Source of the DNA: Paramacrobiotus metropolitanus
Lineage: Eukaryota > Tardigrada > Eutardigrada > Parachela > Macrobiotidae
Reading direction: 5' to 3'
Assembly (NCBI RefSeq): GCF_019649055.1
Contig: NW_026570392.1
Location: 124,001-188,000 of the forward strand
DNA length: 64,000 nucleotides
Both the position numbers and the translations under genes were made by a program. Below are positions 38,198-49,366 of the stretch, piece after piece (position 1 is the first letter of the stretch; each line of letters opens with the position of its first letter). Below the pieces are notes generated by a model. That model had not been told where the DNA came from, searched no databases, and saw only the letters and a list, made by a program, of their open reading frames with translations.

Positions 38198-39099
38198 CTA
38201 TGCGTTGCCGCTAGACCAGGAAGCGATATCCTCCGGTTCCACCTCCACGATTTGCGTTTTGCCTACAATCGGGATGTTTTGCATTAGAAAGCATGTTCAC
38301 TATGTTACTAAAAAATCAAAAAGGAGAAATGCAGCTATACCCATCATTTTGGCCATGGCTTGCAAGAAGGCCATGTTGACCTTTCGTTGATACGGCGTCT
38401 GTGGTAAGTTGGCCGCATCCATGTAGGCTTTCATGGCCATCAGTCGATCCGGCATCATCAAGATGTTCATTTTTTGCGCTCCCTGCAATGCCGGTATATT
38501 CATGAAAAACAGCTCAAATATTGCGAGCTTCGCACATTTTTCTAATTTTGGTAAAGGTCAAACAGAAAGTGGTACAGATGAAGTCAATAAAGACTAGAGC
38601 GATAAATGAAGCATTCTCTTATGTTGTTCACTACGGAGAATACTGAGCGAATCCCATTAAAAATCTTTACTTTACACGCTTACGATGGATACTGAATCGC
38701 TCAAAAACAGCCAGAACATTGAGGAATAAGCATACAAAACATACGTCTTTTTTGACACAGTCACACAGATACGTAACTACATATTATGATAACTTACAAC
38801 AATATGCCTAATATTTCGAAAAGCTCTAATATTTTGGTCTTCTTTTCATTTTTCAAAAATTTTGATAAAGGTCAAGCAAAACTTGGTACAGTGTAGCACA
38901 ATAAAATTAACAAACGACCTAATAACTAATCAAAATAACGGTTGAAGGATGTATAAATTTTTACCGGTCTTGATGAGGCAGGCTGATCGCTGGACCCGTC
39001 GCTTTGTCCGTTGCTTCGTTCGGGATTGATTCCCATCCAAGCGCTGGCGGACGAGACCGCCAGTATCAGGCACAAAACAAACCGGAGTTTCAGCTCCAT
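38198..39099 (-). CDS. Small secreted protein A, unknown family
   Basis: I do not recognise this family. Three minus-strand exons fit: 38965-39099, 38341-38482 and 38198-38262. GT-AG introns fall in phases 0 and 1, for 113 aa. Residues 1-20 (MELKLRFVLCLILAVSSASA) are a clear signal peptide with cleavage expected before W21. A Ser/Gly/Asp-rich stretch follows to about residue 45. Exon 2 encodes a helical, Met-rich domain with DRLMAMKAYMDAANLPQT and QRKVNMAFLQAMAKMM. Exon 3 gives GKTQIVEVEPEDI and a short tail. There are no cysteines after the signal peptide. The tandem paralog at 40699-41199 has the same exon plan and phases, which is the main evidence that both are real. The mature protein is predicted to be extracellular; its role cannot be inferred. 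Confidence 0.8.
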
Positions 39100-40698
39100 T
39101 TTAGCACAAACTCTTCGCTATTAAGAATATCACCAGAATCCGGAAATTCAACGGTTTATGTAACTGGTAAACAGGTTTAAGCAATGTGGAAATGAAGCTG
39201 GAGCGATCAAATTTATATCAGGAGTTCTGCCGCTTTGGTAACTCGGGAGACGTGAGATGGCCAGTGGACCCAGTCCAGCGTGGATAATTCGGTAGCATTT
39301 TTAGGATTGATGCGGCACGTACCTACTGGCTATGGATATCCTCGATTACGTTAACGAGTACACTGGCATTTCGCATCGTTACTTTAGAATACTTTGGTGG
39401 CACTGTTTTATGCAGTTTGCTTCACTAACTTTCTGGCAGAATGACGTCAAACGGTGATTGTGATAAAGGAGGCCGTAGCTACTGCTTAACATTCTTACGT
39501 AAACTGTTTCCGGAAATAGCGTATCCATCTTAAAAAATACATTTTCAAGGGTCAGATTGCGTCTCTGTTGGGTACAGTTCGATGAACAGCGTACGATGTA
39601 TACTTTTACTTTATTTATTCTTTGAAGGGAATCGTCGGGAAATCGCCGGCCGCTATGCTGCGAAGGTGTTAACTGTGAAAGACAGCCAGAGTAGGAGTCA
39701 AATTACGTATGCAGAAAATCAAAGAGGTACCACAACGGAAGAGTAGAAAGCTTTATGTGCCCTTGAGAAAAAAGATTTACTTTTGCTTTTTATTTTAAAT
39801 AACTGTAGATAATACGGGATCGACCAAGTGTGATTGATTTGTACTAAGATACTTATGTCAGTGCATGAACTACTCTGGACACATTAAAATTTAGTTTGTA
39901 CTCACACTATGATACTTAATAAAGGTTCGTACCCCATCAGATTTTTGTAATTCACAATATATCCACACAGTAGTCTACAGTGGCGTAAAACTGTGGTATA
40001 ATATCATATGTTTGCAAGACTCTTTGTATAGCTGCACAACTGTGGAGGATGTCGGAGACTTCTTGTAAACTGGAGCGAGAAGAAAATGGAGTACTTGTGT
40101 GCATTTAATTTTGTGGGGAGCAGCCATGAATGACAGTACAACTGCGGTCTGCGGACAAGATTTTCCTCCACAATTACTCGTATTATTGCATAAAGTGCAC
40201 CCAACTCCAAGTGATATACGATTGTATCGTACCGTGTACCAGCAGTTTCAGAAAACGGCCAAGCGGGTAATTCTAAAGGGTATAGGCCACACCCCTTGTT
40301 TCTTCTCTGAGTTAAAACCTTTTGAAATGAACTGTTAGATACGAGGCAGTGCATTCGCAACAACACGAGTGTGTTTCTTTGCTTGTTTATTAAGACAGTA
40401 TAGCTGGTACAACACTTGACAATTACTGCGTTAACACGTCGAGACACAACAAAGATTTAACTAAGACCAGTAACTGATGGCATGACACACATTAGACATG
40501 TAGTACATATATTCAGTATGGTCACTATCGAATCAAAACGTCTAAACAGAACGTAGATTTAAAATAATGGAACAGTCGGAAACATAGTTGAAACCAACAA
40601 TTGCAGGTCCGTTTTATATTAATAAGTGTAATGTCCATCAGGTCTTTGTAGTGACCGATTTTGTCTAACAGCTCTTTGCACTATCGCCAGATCCAGAA
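39100..40698. other. Spacer between the two secreted-protein genes
   Basis: The left end is the promoter of gene A. At 39268-39350 a stretch containing CCAGTCCAGCGTGG and ATTGATGCGGCA resembles one at 61661-61720, so it may be a degenerate dispersed repeat. At 40004-40447 both strands are open for 80-147 codons with no recognisable similarity and no ATG near the start of the longer frame. I do not call a gene there. Confidence 0.4.
39211..39217 (-). promoter_or_regulatory. Candidate TATA box of secreted gene A
   Basis: On the minus strand the sequence reads TATAAAT, 112 bases upstream of the start codon at 39099. That leaves room for a short 5' UTR. Its position is reasonable, but the initiator is not determined. 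Confidence 0.4.
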
Positions 40699-41199
40699 CT
40701 AAATATGGTCACGATCCACTTCCGTGATTTGATTTTTACCTAGAGATAACCAAGTATACGTTAGTATTTCTTCCGAAAACGAAAAAGTCGAACTTAAAGC
40801 TAACCCAGCATTTTGATCAGGGCTTGTAGGAGTGCCCGGTTGACCTTTCGCTGGTTGACTGTTTGCGGCAAGTTCGCCGTCTCCAAATACGTTTTCATGG
40901 CCTGGATCCGATCGCGTACTGCCAGGATGTTGAGGTTCTGCGCCACCTGAAATGTAAAATTACATTAATGACAGGAGACTCTAACATTTTTTAAATGCGC
41001 TATTTATTACTATGTATTAAAGCAGAATGGCATACTGCAGCAGAAACGAATAAAAGGTCTCGTAAATAATTACCGGTCGTCGTGGAGCCGTCTGGGAATT
41101 AAACAGGTCGTTTCTTAAATTTTCCATATCCACTGCTAGCCAAGCGTTGGCGAACGCGAAGACCATTATCAAACAGAGAAAATAACGGACCACAGCCAT
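40699..41199 (-). CDS. Small secreted protein B, paralog of A
   Basis: Three minus-strand exons fit: 41074-41199, 40805-40946 and 40699-40739, for 102 aa. Intron phases are the same as in gene A, and exon 2 has exactly the same length (142 nt). Residues 1-19 (MAVVRYFLCLIMVFAFANA) form a signal peptide followed, as in A, by a tryptophan. The exon 2 domain reads LNILAVRDRIQAMKTYLETA, NLPQT and QRKVNRALLQALIKML. Exon 3 reads GKNQITEVDRDHI. Residues shared with A include NIL, DR, AMK, ANLPQT, QRKVN, LQA, KM and GK-QI-EV. The N-terminal linker differs completely, so selection seems to act on the helical domain. Gene B lies upstream of A in the same orientation, about 1.6 kb away. I know of no homologous family. 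Confidence 0.8.
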
Positions 41200-41811
41200 T
41201 TTTTTACCAATAAACTTTACAGCAGAATACTAAGGTAAAAACAGGGTACGTTAAACAGTGTTATGCAAGAAATAAAAAAAAAGAGATTGATGACAGAGAG
41301 AACCAGTCCAGTAATTACATATTATTGATCATGCTTCTATAGCTGGGTTACACGAAGCATGTTTATTGCTTACAAGGGGCATTCCCGACCACCTGGTGCT
41401 TTGATCAGTTCTTGGTTAATATCACTAGGATCCTCAAAAAATTCTCTAATTTACTGAGGATTCGCGCGCGCGATGGGCCAAAAAAGGTGAGGCAGCTATC
41501 GCGAGAACTCAATCCAAAAGCAACAGATTGCGACGGGATTACGCACAGGTACGGCGCACAAGTGGATATACGGCTGCTGACGTTTTGATCGATTCCCATG
41601 ATTTCTGCCACATCTACTAGTACGGCAGAAGAATTTTGAAGTGAACCATTCATGCTCAGTTTAGTTGTTAACGTGTTCTTTACAAACAAACTAGGGTATC
41701 TGGTAAACTGTGATTATCAGTTTATAATACCAGGTACTTCCATCGAATGGCTGTGAGTAAGGCTAATAATACTTTCCATGATCAACTATCGTATTAATGG
41801 AATGACTTCAG

Positions 41812-42299
41812 GGATTTGGCCCGGTGCATAGCACCAAATTTGTATACATCCACCAATGATCCACGGCAACTTTCGCTGTCGTGCACTCCCCAACACTTTT
41901 TTGCATTGCTTTATGATATTTTGTGGCCAAAGGATTCGTATACATAGGCGAAAAAACCGTTTGTGCGGGCAAAATCCGGTTTTTAAAAATTAATTTAAAA
42001 TTTCAAAAAAAAATGGTAGAAAGCTGGTTCGGTACCAAAACAATCTTCATGGTAATGTGCGTTTTCATACTAAATTTGAAGATCATCGGTTCATAATGAG
42101 ACTTTTGGTACACCTCCGCGCGTTTAAACTTTTGGAATTTTATTTCATTAATAACTCCCGAACCGGATGTTGCGCGCGCAAACGGATTTCGTGCTTACGT
42201 ATATAAATCCTCTGGCTACAAAATGTCATAAAGCAATGCTGGAAGAAGACATGAAAGTTCCTGTATAGACTCCAATTTGGTACATGTACCGGGCCAACC
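41812..42299. mobile_element. Foldback element with two long inverted arms
   Basis: The left arm (41812 to about 42050) is repeated, inverted and diverged, in the right arm (about 42070-42299). The outer ends are GGATTTGGCCCGGT against the complement of ACCGGGCCAACC. Further in, GCATTGCTTTATGATATTTT pairs with the complement of AAAATGTCATAAAGCAATGC, then CCAAAGGATTCGTATAC with its partner near 42200. Near the centre GGTACCAAAA pairs with TTTTGGTACACC. Almost the whole 488 bp could fold into one hairpin. There is no coding region, so this is a non-autonomous DNA element or a very long hairpin. Confidence 0.65.
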
Positions 42300-43560
42300 T
42301 TCAGCTGTACTCGTACATATAATTACTTTACCAATGTAAGCTGTAACTTTTCTGTTAGTGCTTCTGTACTCCTACTGTCATACAGCGCGATCCTAGCTTT
42401 AAGTAGAGGAAACAAATTCCCGGCAGCATATAGGCTTATGGGAAAATAGTGGGCGCACGTACAAGCGCCACCTATTCTGTTGTACCGTTTAACCGTACCT
42501 GTCGCACACAAAGACGGCCGTCTGGTGCTGTGTCTTCCAGTTTCCAAATGCCGTATACACTGCACACGGCGCACTATTTCCAGCGCCATTTTCCCACGTT
42601 ATCTTAATACGAAATCCGTATGTTTCTTAATTGATTTGAATTTATCTTTTTTGTTCCTCTTGTGTGTTATTGTGTATTGTCTGCCTAATAAACGAATACA
42701 TTCGCTTTGCCACATATGCTGGTGCAAAATCCCGGCAGCAGTACGGCCAAAACATAATATGTAAGTACTGCACCTAAAACTGCAACCTATTATTTATTCA
42801 TAATTATTAATGTTTAAATTTCTACGTACAAAGTTACGTTTGCGCAAGACCGATGCGAGGGAAGACACGTGGGGAAATAACAGGAACACTACCTGCAGAT
42901 TATGCCATTATGATGATAAGGATGTATCAGTGCGTATTTGCAGTACATGTTTATGCTGCGTAAATGTGTTTTGCAAATAACAGGTGAAATACCGCACTGC
43001 TGCATCGTTATGTGCATAAATTATGCACATAACAATGCCACAATATGGCGCTGTTTGATTGTTTTATTAATTTTAAAATAAATCATAAATGTACACTTAA
43101 GTGTAAAAAAACGCACGTGTGTACAGTAAATATGCAAGGCGTGAATTATGGTGATAAATTGTTGCTGCATTGCCCAGTTAAAAATTAAATATTATACGAC
43201 TCGTACACAGGATTATTTTTTTAGCAAAATATCCTATTATTTCTTTATCAAAATGGGCCAGTGCGTCTAGAGATATTTACCACACAACAGGCAATCCCGT
43301 TTTTTTTTCGAATTTGCTGTGAGTTTGTTTTTGCTTTCTGATTTTAAATTAATTTTTCCTTATGGGTTTGTCTATGTCGCCAGTGTACACTGTACAGAAA
43401 AGTTCTTCCAAAATTACGTACTTATTGCATTCACAAAAAAAACCCGGCGCGGCCACTGTACTATTGTGAAAACGTCTTATCCCGCTTGCCATTCGGAACT
43501 CAATTCCGGGTTTGCAATTCTCTGTGAAAGTTTGCAATTCTCTGTAAAACAGCATACATG
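42300..43560. other. Spacer left of the LTR element
   Basis: Open frames at 42323-42764 and 43319-43561 show no family similarity. At 43017-43043 there is a perfect AT-rich palindrome with 13-base arms (GTTATGTGCATAA). No gene is supported. Confidence 0.4.
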
Positions 43561-43564
43561 ATAT
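43561..43564. repeat. Target-site duplication, left copy (ATAT)
   Basis: ATAT immediately precedes the left LTR and recurs at 54048-54051 after the right LTR. A 4-bp duplication is typical of Ty3/gypsy integrases. Confidence 0.8.
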
Positions 43565-43834
43565 TGTAGCGTGTGGCTACGGTCTGTGTGTGAATGCGTA
43601 CGCTAAGCAAACCGGCAAACTGTACGTTTTGTAACTTTATTCATCAACTGGCAGAAAGGAAAAAGGAAAAGTGAAGTGTTGAGGAATGACCATCGGTCAG
43701 CATGCGATGAGATGGCTGTATGTAAATGCCTAGAGGCAAGTAGGAGGAACAGATACATGTATAACGAATGGGCGAACAGGAGTGACCGTTAGGCATACAT
43801 ACAGTACACGCAAATACAGGTAACGGGCGTTACA
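43565..43834 (-). repeat. 3' LTR (270 bp)
   Basis: This matches the LTR at 53780-54047 base for base apart from an extra two bases in TAGCGTGTGGC against TAGCGTGGC. In element orientation it starts TGTAACGCCC and ends GCTACA. Confidence 0.95.
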
Positions 43835-44026
43835 TTGCCCCATGCAAGTCTGAAGATGTCCTCATCGAAGCCACAAGAGAGATAACATTAATACGCACTG
43901 GAAGCGTGTACATTGTACAATGGCTAAAGATGAAAAGAGTAATTAACGATCCGTCCATAAACGGCCAGTGAGGTGGTATAAGGAATCCACTAACGGATCC
44001 GATAAGGTGCCATAATAGTTGAGCCA

Positions 44027-46674
44027 TTAGGCGGCGAGTACGATATCCATTAGGAACGGCATATAGCCATCAGCCGGTCCAATGAGGACAATGTCCGGTC
44101 GCCTGCGCGGTTTTAATGCGGATATCGCAGAACAGCCCGGCGGGGCTGCGGTTGTTTTGGTGGCGGAGTAGGCAGAGGGATGATGACACGTCCGCCTGGT
44201 TGCATAGGTTACCGCCGGACGCGCGTTGGTAAATGCGGAGGTGCGTTCTGAAGTCTGGCAGAGGTACTGAAAACTTGAAACAACATGATGATACACACGC
44301 CCGCAGGCAGGCGAAAAACACTGCAAGCAGCCTGTACGGATTCCAAGATACAGGAATCCGGCCAGAAGGCCAAAGACGAGTAATAGTACAGACACTCGTC
44401 TTTATGCGCTCAATAAATGACATATGTACAGTACTTGTTTCTATCTGATTAGTATTTAGCATTAAATCATTAAAACCGTAGATTTAGAATTTTGCAGTAA
44501 GGCAGACAATTCAGCAATCATATTAAGAGTGGAAGATTCTTTATTAGTAATATCAGACAGAGAGTGAAAATATGGTCTACCGGTGTAACGAAAAGGAGCG
44601 GAAGTGGATTTTCTTCGAGAATTTGGTAAAGTTCAGAGGTACCCAGGAAATGTTATTATAAATATACGAGTATCCATTAAAGTTGGTAATGCCGTTTGAC
44701 CAGAAACATGTGGAAAATGGATGCAGAGTGAAACCATCTTTACCAATTGTGAAATTAGAATTATGTATAGATGTAATAGGTTCAGGACCGCACTTAGTGA
44801 ATACAGCATGAAAAGTGGTATTTAAGGAAGTACAAGTACGGAGAATGGCAGTATTACCATGTACATCAAGGTGGTTACAGAGAGGAAGATTAAAAGCGTG
44901 TGCTGCACGAACTGGAGAGAGTTTCGAAAGGAGGAAAAGATCGTGCTTTTTATTTTGACGGAGTTTACAAAAAATATTGTTACTATCGGCAATTAGATTA
45001 TTAATCTGGTCGGACATGGTATCTAGTAACCACTGGTTATGTTGATGGATAGCCGACGTATAAAAGACTTGTAAACGCACAGTGTTTAGAAATATCTACA
45101 TGTTGAGAAATTGTGGTGTGGGAGGTTAAATTAAGCGGTAATTGTGTTGAACGATTAAAAATTTGTAGCAGAAGGGATTGGTCGTCAAAGAGGGATAATT
45201 TGTCGCATTTGCCATGGGGCAGTCGGAGACGACAGTTAAGTTAAAATACAAATCAGTTTGACGAAGTTTATCGCGGACGTAAATGGTACTATCAGTCTTA
45301 ATCAAAACACCTAAACCGGAATGAAGCTCGTGAAATTTAGAACAATGTTGTGTTTCGGTGAATCGATTATTTACCTGCCATACGTAAGCTGTATGACCGT
45401 GAACTGCATAACCCGAAGGGTACTGTCTAGTTAGTTACCCTGAACGGAGACCACGGCACAATTGTCGCAGTCTCGCTCCAGGGTAACTTCCTCGAAGACG
45501 CAGTTAGTAGTACGAAACTGATTACTATGCAGCCAGCTGGCCGAGCCTGTAGGATCGGCTTCATAACGAAATGCGTGACCGTCGTGTACCATAACATTGC
45601 CTGAACAATCTAACGTTTGGACCATATGCCAACAATCTACGGCACTTACTACAACAGGATACGATTTTGGTAAGTGTCCGTCGAACCCCAGAAAAATTCA
45701 CTAATGTACAGTACGTTTACCCAGCTTCTACAGGCATAGCCTTTAAAGTTGAACGACGTACTTACAGCGGAGAAAAGTTTATAAAAAACCGGTACCTGTA
45801 AGTCGGAGGCGCGGTTAGGCTGATGGCAGGAGTCGTAGTCGGAGAGGTCCAGTGCGCCGACAAAGCGTGGGTGCTGACAGTCGCACACCTGGACAATGTG
45901 TCCGGATGTGCCGGTAGCGCCGGCATGGCGGAGGAGGAGTGGCCATGAGGAAAAGGCCAAATGTGTGGCCACGGCCGGCACACGTGGTGTTAAGCGAATA
46001 GTGTACTCTGCAGCCGGTGGTGGTGACGGTGGGGTCGGCGGCGACTGCGGTCGCGGGATGCGAGGGAGTGGTGGCAGCGGGGGCACCCGTGGCACTTTGG
46101 GCGCCCAAAGGAAAGGAACAGCCCAATCCCCGCTGTAAAAGCAGGTGTGATATGGCGTGACCGTCAGTTCGAACGAATTGACGGTCTGGAGGATGGTGGT
46201 CTCAGTGGCGTGGTAAAGCGGGCGGTAGTTATCATATACAAGCGCGCTTCGAGTTCCGTACGCGCGTACTTGGCAAACAAAAATACCGGCCCGGTTGGGG
46301 GAAGTACGTGCCTGGCGGTTGTTCTCCGGCATCATAAGTGTGTATGGATGATAAAGTGGATGGTCGAGCGGTTCACCGGCTGTGACTGGTATGTGCGTTT
46401 CGCCATCAAGAAAATCCCTCGTAGCTCCGGGGATGACGCCGGCACAGATTTGATGTGCCTGGTCGGTGATCAGGTTTTCCGATTCGCGGGGACCGTAGAA
46501 CGGGATTGACAGACCCTTAATGTGGCGTTCCGACAGCATGACAGCCTGAAATGTATTAAGCTGTTGTAATAAACGATGCGGCTGCTTCACCGCACGGCTG
46601 CTGCGGCGCGGGGTATGGTGGCGTGGGGCCACCGGCGGCTGGTGCCGGCGATGTTGACCTGCTCGGGGTTTCAA
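44027..46674 (-). pseudogene. Env-like region of the LTR element
   Basis: After integrase, a long frame (46674-45649) and further frames at 45625-45431, about 45420-45090, 45080-44577 and 44395-44027 together resemble a secreted or membrane glycoprotein. The frames contain a Pro-rich segment (about 46060), several paired cysteines, repeated N-x-S/T sites, a late hydrophobic segment (LLLVFGLLAGFLYLGI near 44380) and a basic tail. The position, last before the 3' LTR, fits an env gene. The pieces lie in different frames, so this copy is interrupted or relies on splicing. I cannot say which glycoprotein class it belongs to. Confidence 0.6.
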
Positions 46675-48063
46675 CGACGGTAGACACAGCCGGAGGGTGT
46701 GTCGTTAAGCGAATACAAAATGTCGTCGTCAGAGTCGGAGACGTCGCTCATAGCGGAAACTGACCGATCGCGGTCCGAAATATCGGAATCGGAGGTAAAC
46801 GCAGCGCGATCGTGAAACGGACGAAGACGAGAAATATGAGCAACCTCGGTCTTTTGGTTACCACGCAAATTGGTGAGTAAGTATGTAACTGGACCGAGCT
46901 GTTTAGTAATCGTGTAGGGACCACGAAACATATGGGTAAGCTTTTTTGACGTCCTGAGTTTAAACGTAGGTTTATGAAGAAGGACCAGGTCGCCGATAGC
47001 AAACTGAGCGTCCTTTAAGAACTGGTTATGATAGCTGAGATTAGTGTTTTGAGAAGCTTCCACGTTCGCAACAACGATTTCTGAAATTTCGGAGAAGCGG
47101 TCGATTAGATTGCGAGACAACTGCGTAGGCTCGGTGGGCAACACAAGATCCACCGGCATTGTAGCCTCTACCAAACATGAGGAAAAAGGAGAAAACTTCG
47201 TCGTAGTATGAACGGAAGTGTTGTAGGCGTATACCGCATATGGTAAGACTAGTGACCAGTCTTTGTGATAAAGGTCAACGTATTTGGAAATTATTTCGAG
47301 TAAAGAGCGATTTACGCGTTCGACGGGCGCATTTCCTTGGCTATGGTAAGGCGATGAGTGCAAATGCTTAATATTCAAAATATTTAACACCTGATCGAAA
47401 ACTTGATTACAAAATTCTAAGCCGTTGTCTGATACAATTTTTGCGGAAGAGAGAAAGTTAGCAAAACACAGTTGACAAGAAAGTTGGCTATCTCAATGGC
47501 TTCTTTAGTTTTTAAATGCGCCAGCAACGGCAAACTTACTAAAGTGATCGACTACTACAACAATGTACTTCGTATCTGAGTAAGAAACCGAGCGGCCCCA
47601 TAAGGTCGATGGATATGACGGCGAACGGATACTTTGCCACAGAGTAATTTTGAAGTAAGCCTAACTGAGTACTGTTATTCGGATTCCGCGTCTGGCAGGT
47701 TAAACAGGACTGCACGTAAAGGCGAACTGAGGTTACGATATTTGTCCAGTAGAAGCGGGTTTTAACGCGCTCCCACGTCTTGGCAAAGCCCAAGTGGCCG
47801 GTGAGCTGGTTATCATGCGAAAACTGTAAAACCTGCCGGCGCAATGCGCGAGGAACATACAGTAAGTTGTACGACTGACCTTCACGAATAAAGTGCTTAT
47901 ATAAAATATTGTCTTTAAGCATAAAGGTTCGAACAATCTTGCGGGCGTCACTTGAAAGTTCGTTGATCGGAGTTTCTAACATATTAATGATTCGGCTGAT
48001 AGATTTGTCCTTGCGCTGAAGCGCAGCCACGTCCAGTGACCCGAATGTAAACAAAGGATGCAA
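46671..48063 (-). pseudogene. Integrase region of pol
   Basis: The N-terminal part (48063-47539) has the HHCC zinc-binding arrangement (HDNQLTGHLG, then CLTCQ) and the start of the catalytic core (VISIDLMGPL, first Asp). The C-terminal part (47390-46671) has SSPYHSQGNAPVERVNRSL with the catalytic Glu. It ends with a GPY/F-like module (RGPYTITKQLGPVTYLL) that is common in Ty3/gypsy integrases. The two parts lie in different frames, with a break between 47390 and 47540. Integrase inserts the cDNA into host DNA. Confidence 0.85.
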
Positions 48064-48206
48064 CGACGTTTCAATGGCGTCCTCGGAAGGGGCAACGACT
48101 TAAACAGTCGACGTCGCCGTGAGTTTTACCGCTTTTGTAAACTATAGTTAAATTATATTCAGATAAGAATAAAGCCCATTTAGTTAGTTTATTATTATTA
48201 AAAGAT

Positions 48207-49366
48207 TTAGATAAAAGATAACACAGCGCGTGGTGGTCCGTGACAACCGTAACATGTCCCGGAATAAGGTAAGGCCGAAACTTGCAAAAGGCCCAGTAGA
48301 GGGCAAAACATTCGCGCTCGGTGGCGCACCAGCGCTGTTCTGTGGAGGAAAGAGTACGGCTCGCGTATGCAATCGGATGTAAAGGTCATCAGCGCCGTGG
48401 GGCTGAGAAGCACAATGCCAATACCATAACCGGATGCGTCGGTATGGACCGTAACTGGAAGAGCTGGGTTATAATGACGAAGTATCGGGGACGATACTAA
48501 AGAAGCCTTGAAATAATCTAAAGCAGCCTGTTGCTCCGCGCCCCATTCGAAGGCTACCCCGACGCGGTCCAGTTTTGTAAGCGGTGTCGCAATACTGGAA
48601 AAATTTTTAATATGTTTTCTAAAATAATTTAATTTACCAAGGACCGTTTTAAGTTCTTTTAAATTTTTAGGAGTAGGTAGTTTACAGATGGCCCGGACAT
48701 TGTCTGGGTCCGGTTGAGTGCCCGTGGGCGTAACGATAAATCCTAAAAGTTTTACTTCCTGGCTAGCAAATAAGCATTTATCTGGATTTAACAACAGATT
48801 TGCGTCTTGAAGGCGTCCTAATACAAGATTAACGTGTGCGAGATGTTCGGTAAAACTTTTACTATAGATGATAATATCATCAATGTATGCTACAAAACTG
48901 CCACAAGAAATCCGATAATACGGTATTGACTATACACTGGAAAATCGAAGGTGCGTTCGTAAGGCCAAAGGAACAACTTTGTAATGGTAGTGTTTACCAT
49001 TAACGACAAAACCGGTCTTTTCGCGAGCTGACAAGGCAAGGGGCACCTGGTGGTATCCTGCCTTCATATCGAGCGTGGTAAAATAGAGACATCCGCTTAG
49101 GGAATCAAGAATATCGTCGATCCGAGGCAAGGGATATGCCATTTTCTTAGTAATTGCGTTGAGTTTAGAGTAATTTATAACAAACCGCATCTGTTTATTC
49201 TTTTCGGAACAAGAAAGGCAGGGGACGCCCAGGGGCCAAAAGAGGGTTCAATAAGATCAAGCCTAAGGAGCTCATCCAGCTGAGCCTGAATATGAGAACG
49301 CTCAAGGAGGTTTGTGCGATAAGGAGGACAGTTAATTGGCAAATGCGTGCCGGTATCGATGTGCAT
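48207..49366 (-). pseudogene. Reverse transcriptase and RNase H region of pol
   Basis: The RT fingers region shows LDLIEPSFGPWASPAFLVPK (49290-49215). The next frame carries YPLPRIDDILDSL and FTTLDMKAGYHQVPL, and YIDD lies at 48876-48887. RNase H follows with VTVHTDASGYGIG near 48450. Frame changes occur near 49200, 48950, 48800 and 48400, so the enzyme is broken in this copy. Residue order and spacing are those of Ty3/gypsy. Confidence 0.9.

Noticed and set aside
40004-40447. 147-codon minus-strand frame, with an 80-codon plus-strand frame opposite
   Set aside because: No ATG near the 5' end of the longer frame, no recognisable similarity, and both strands open. Insufficient for a gene call.
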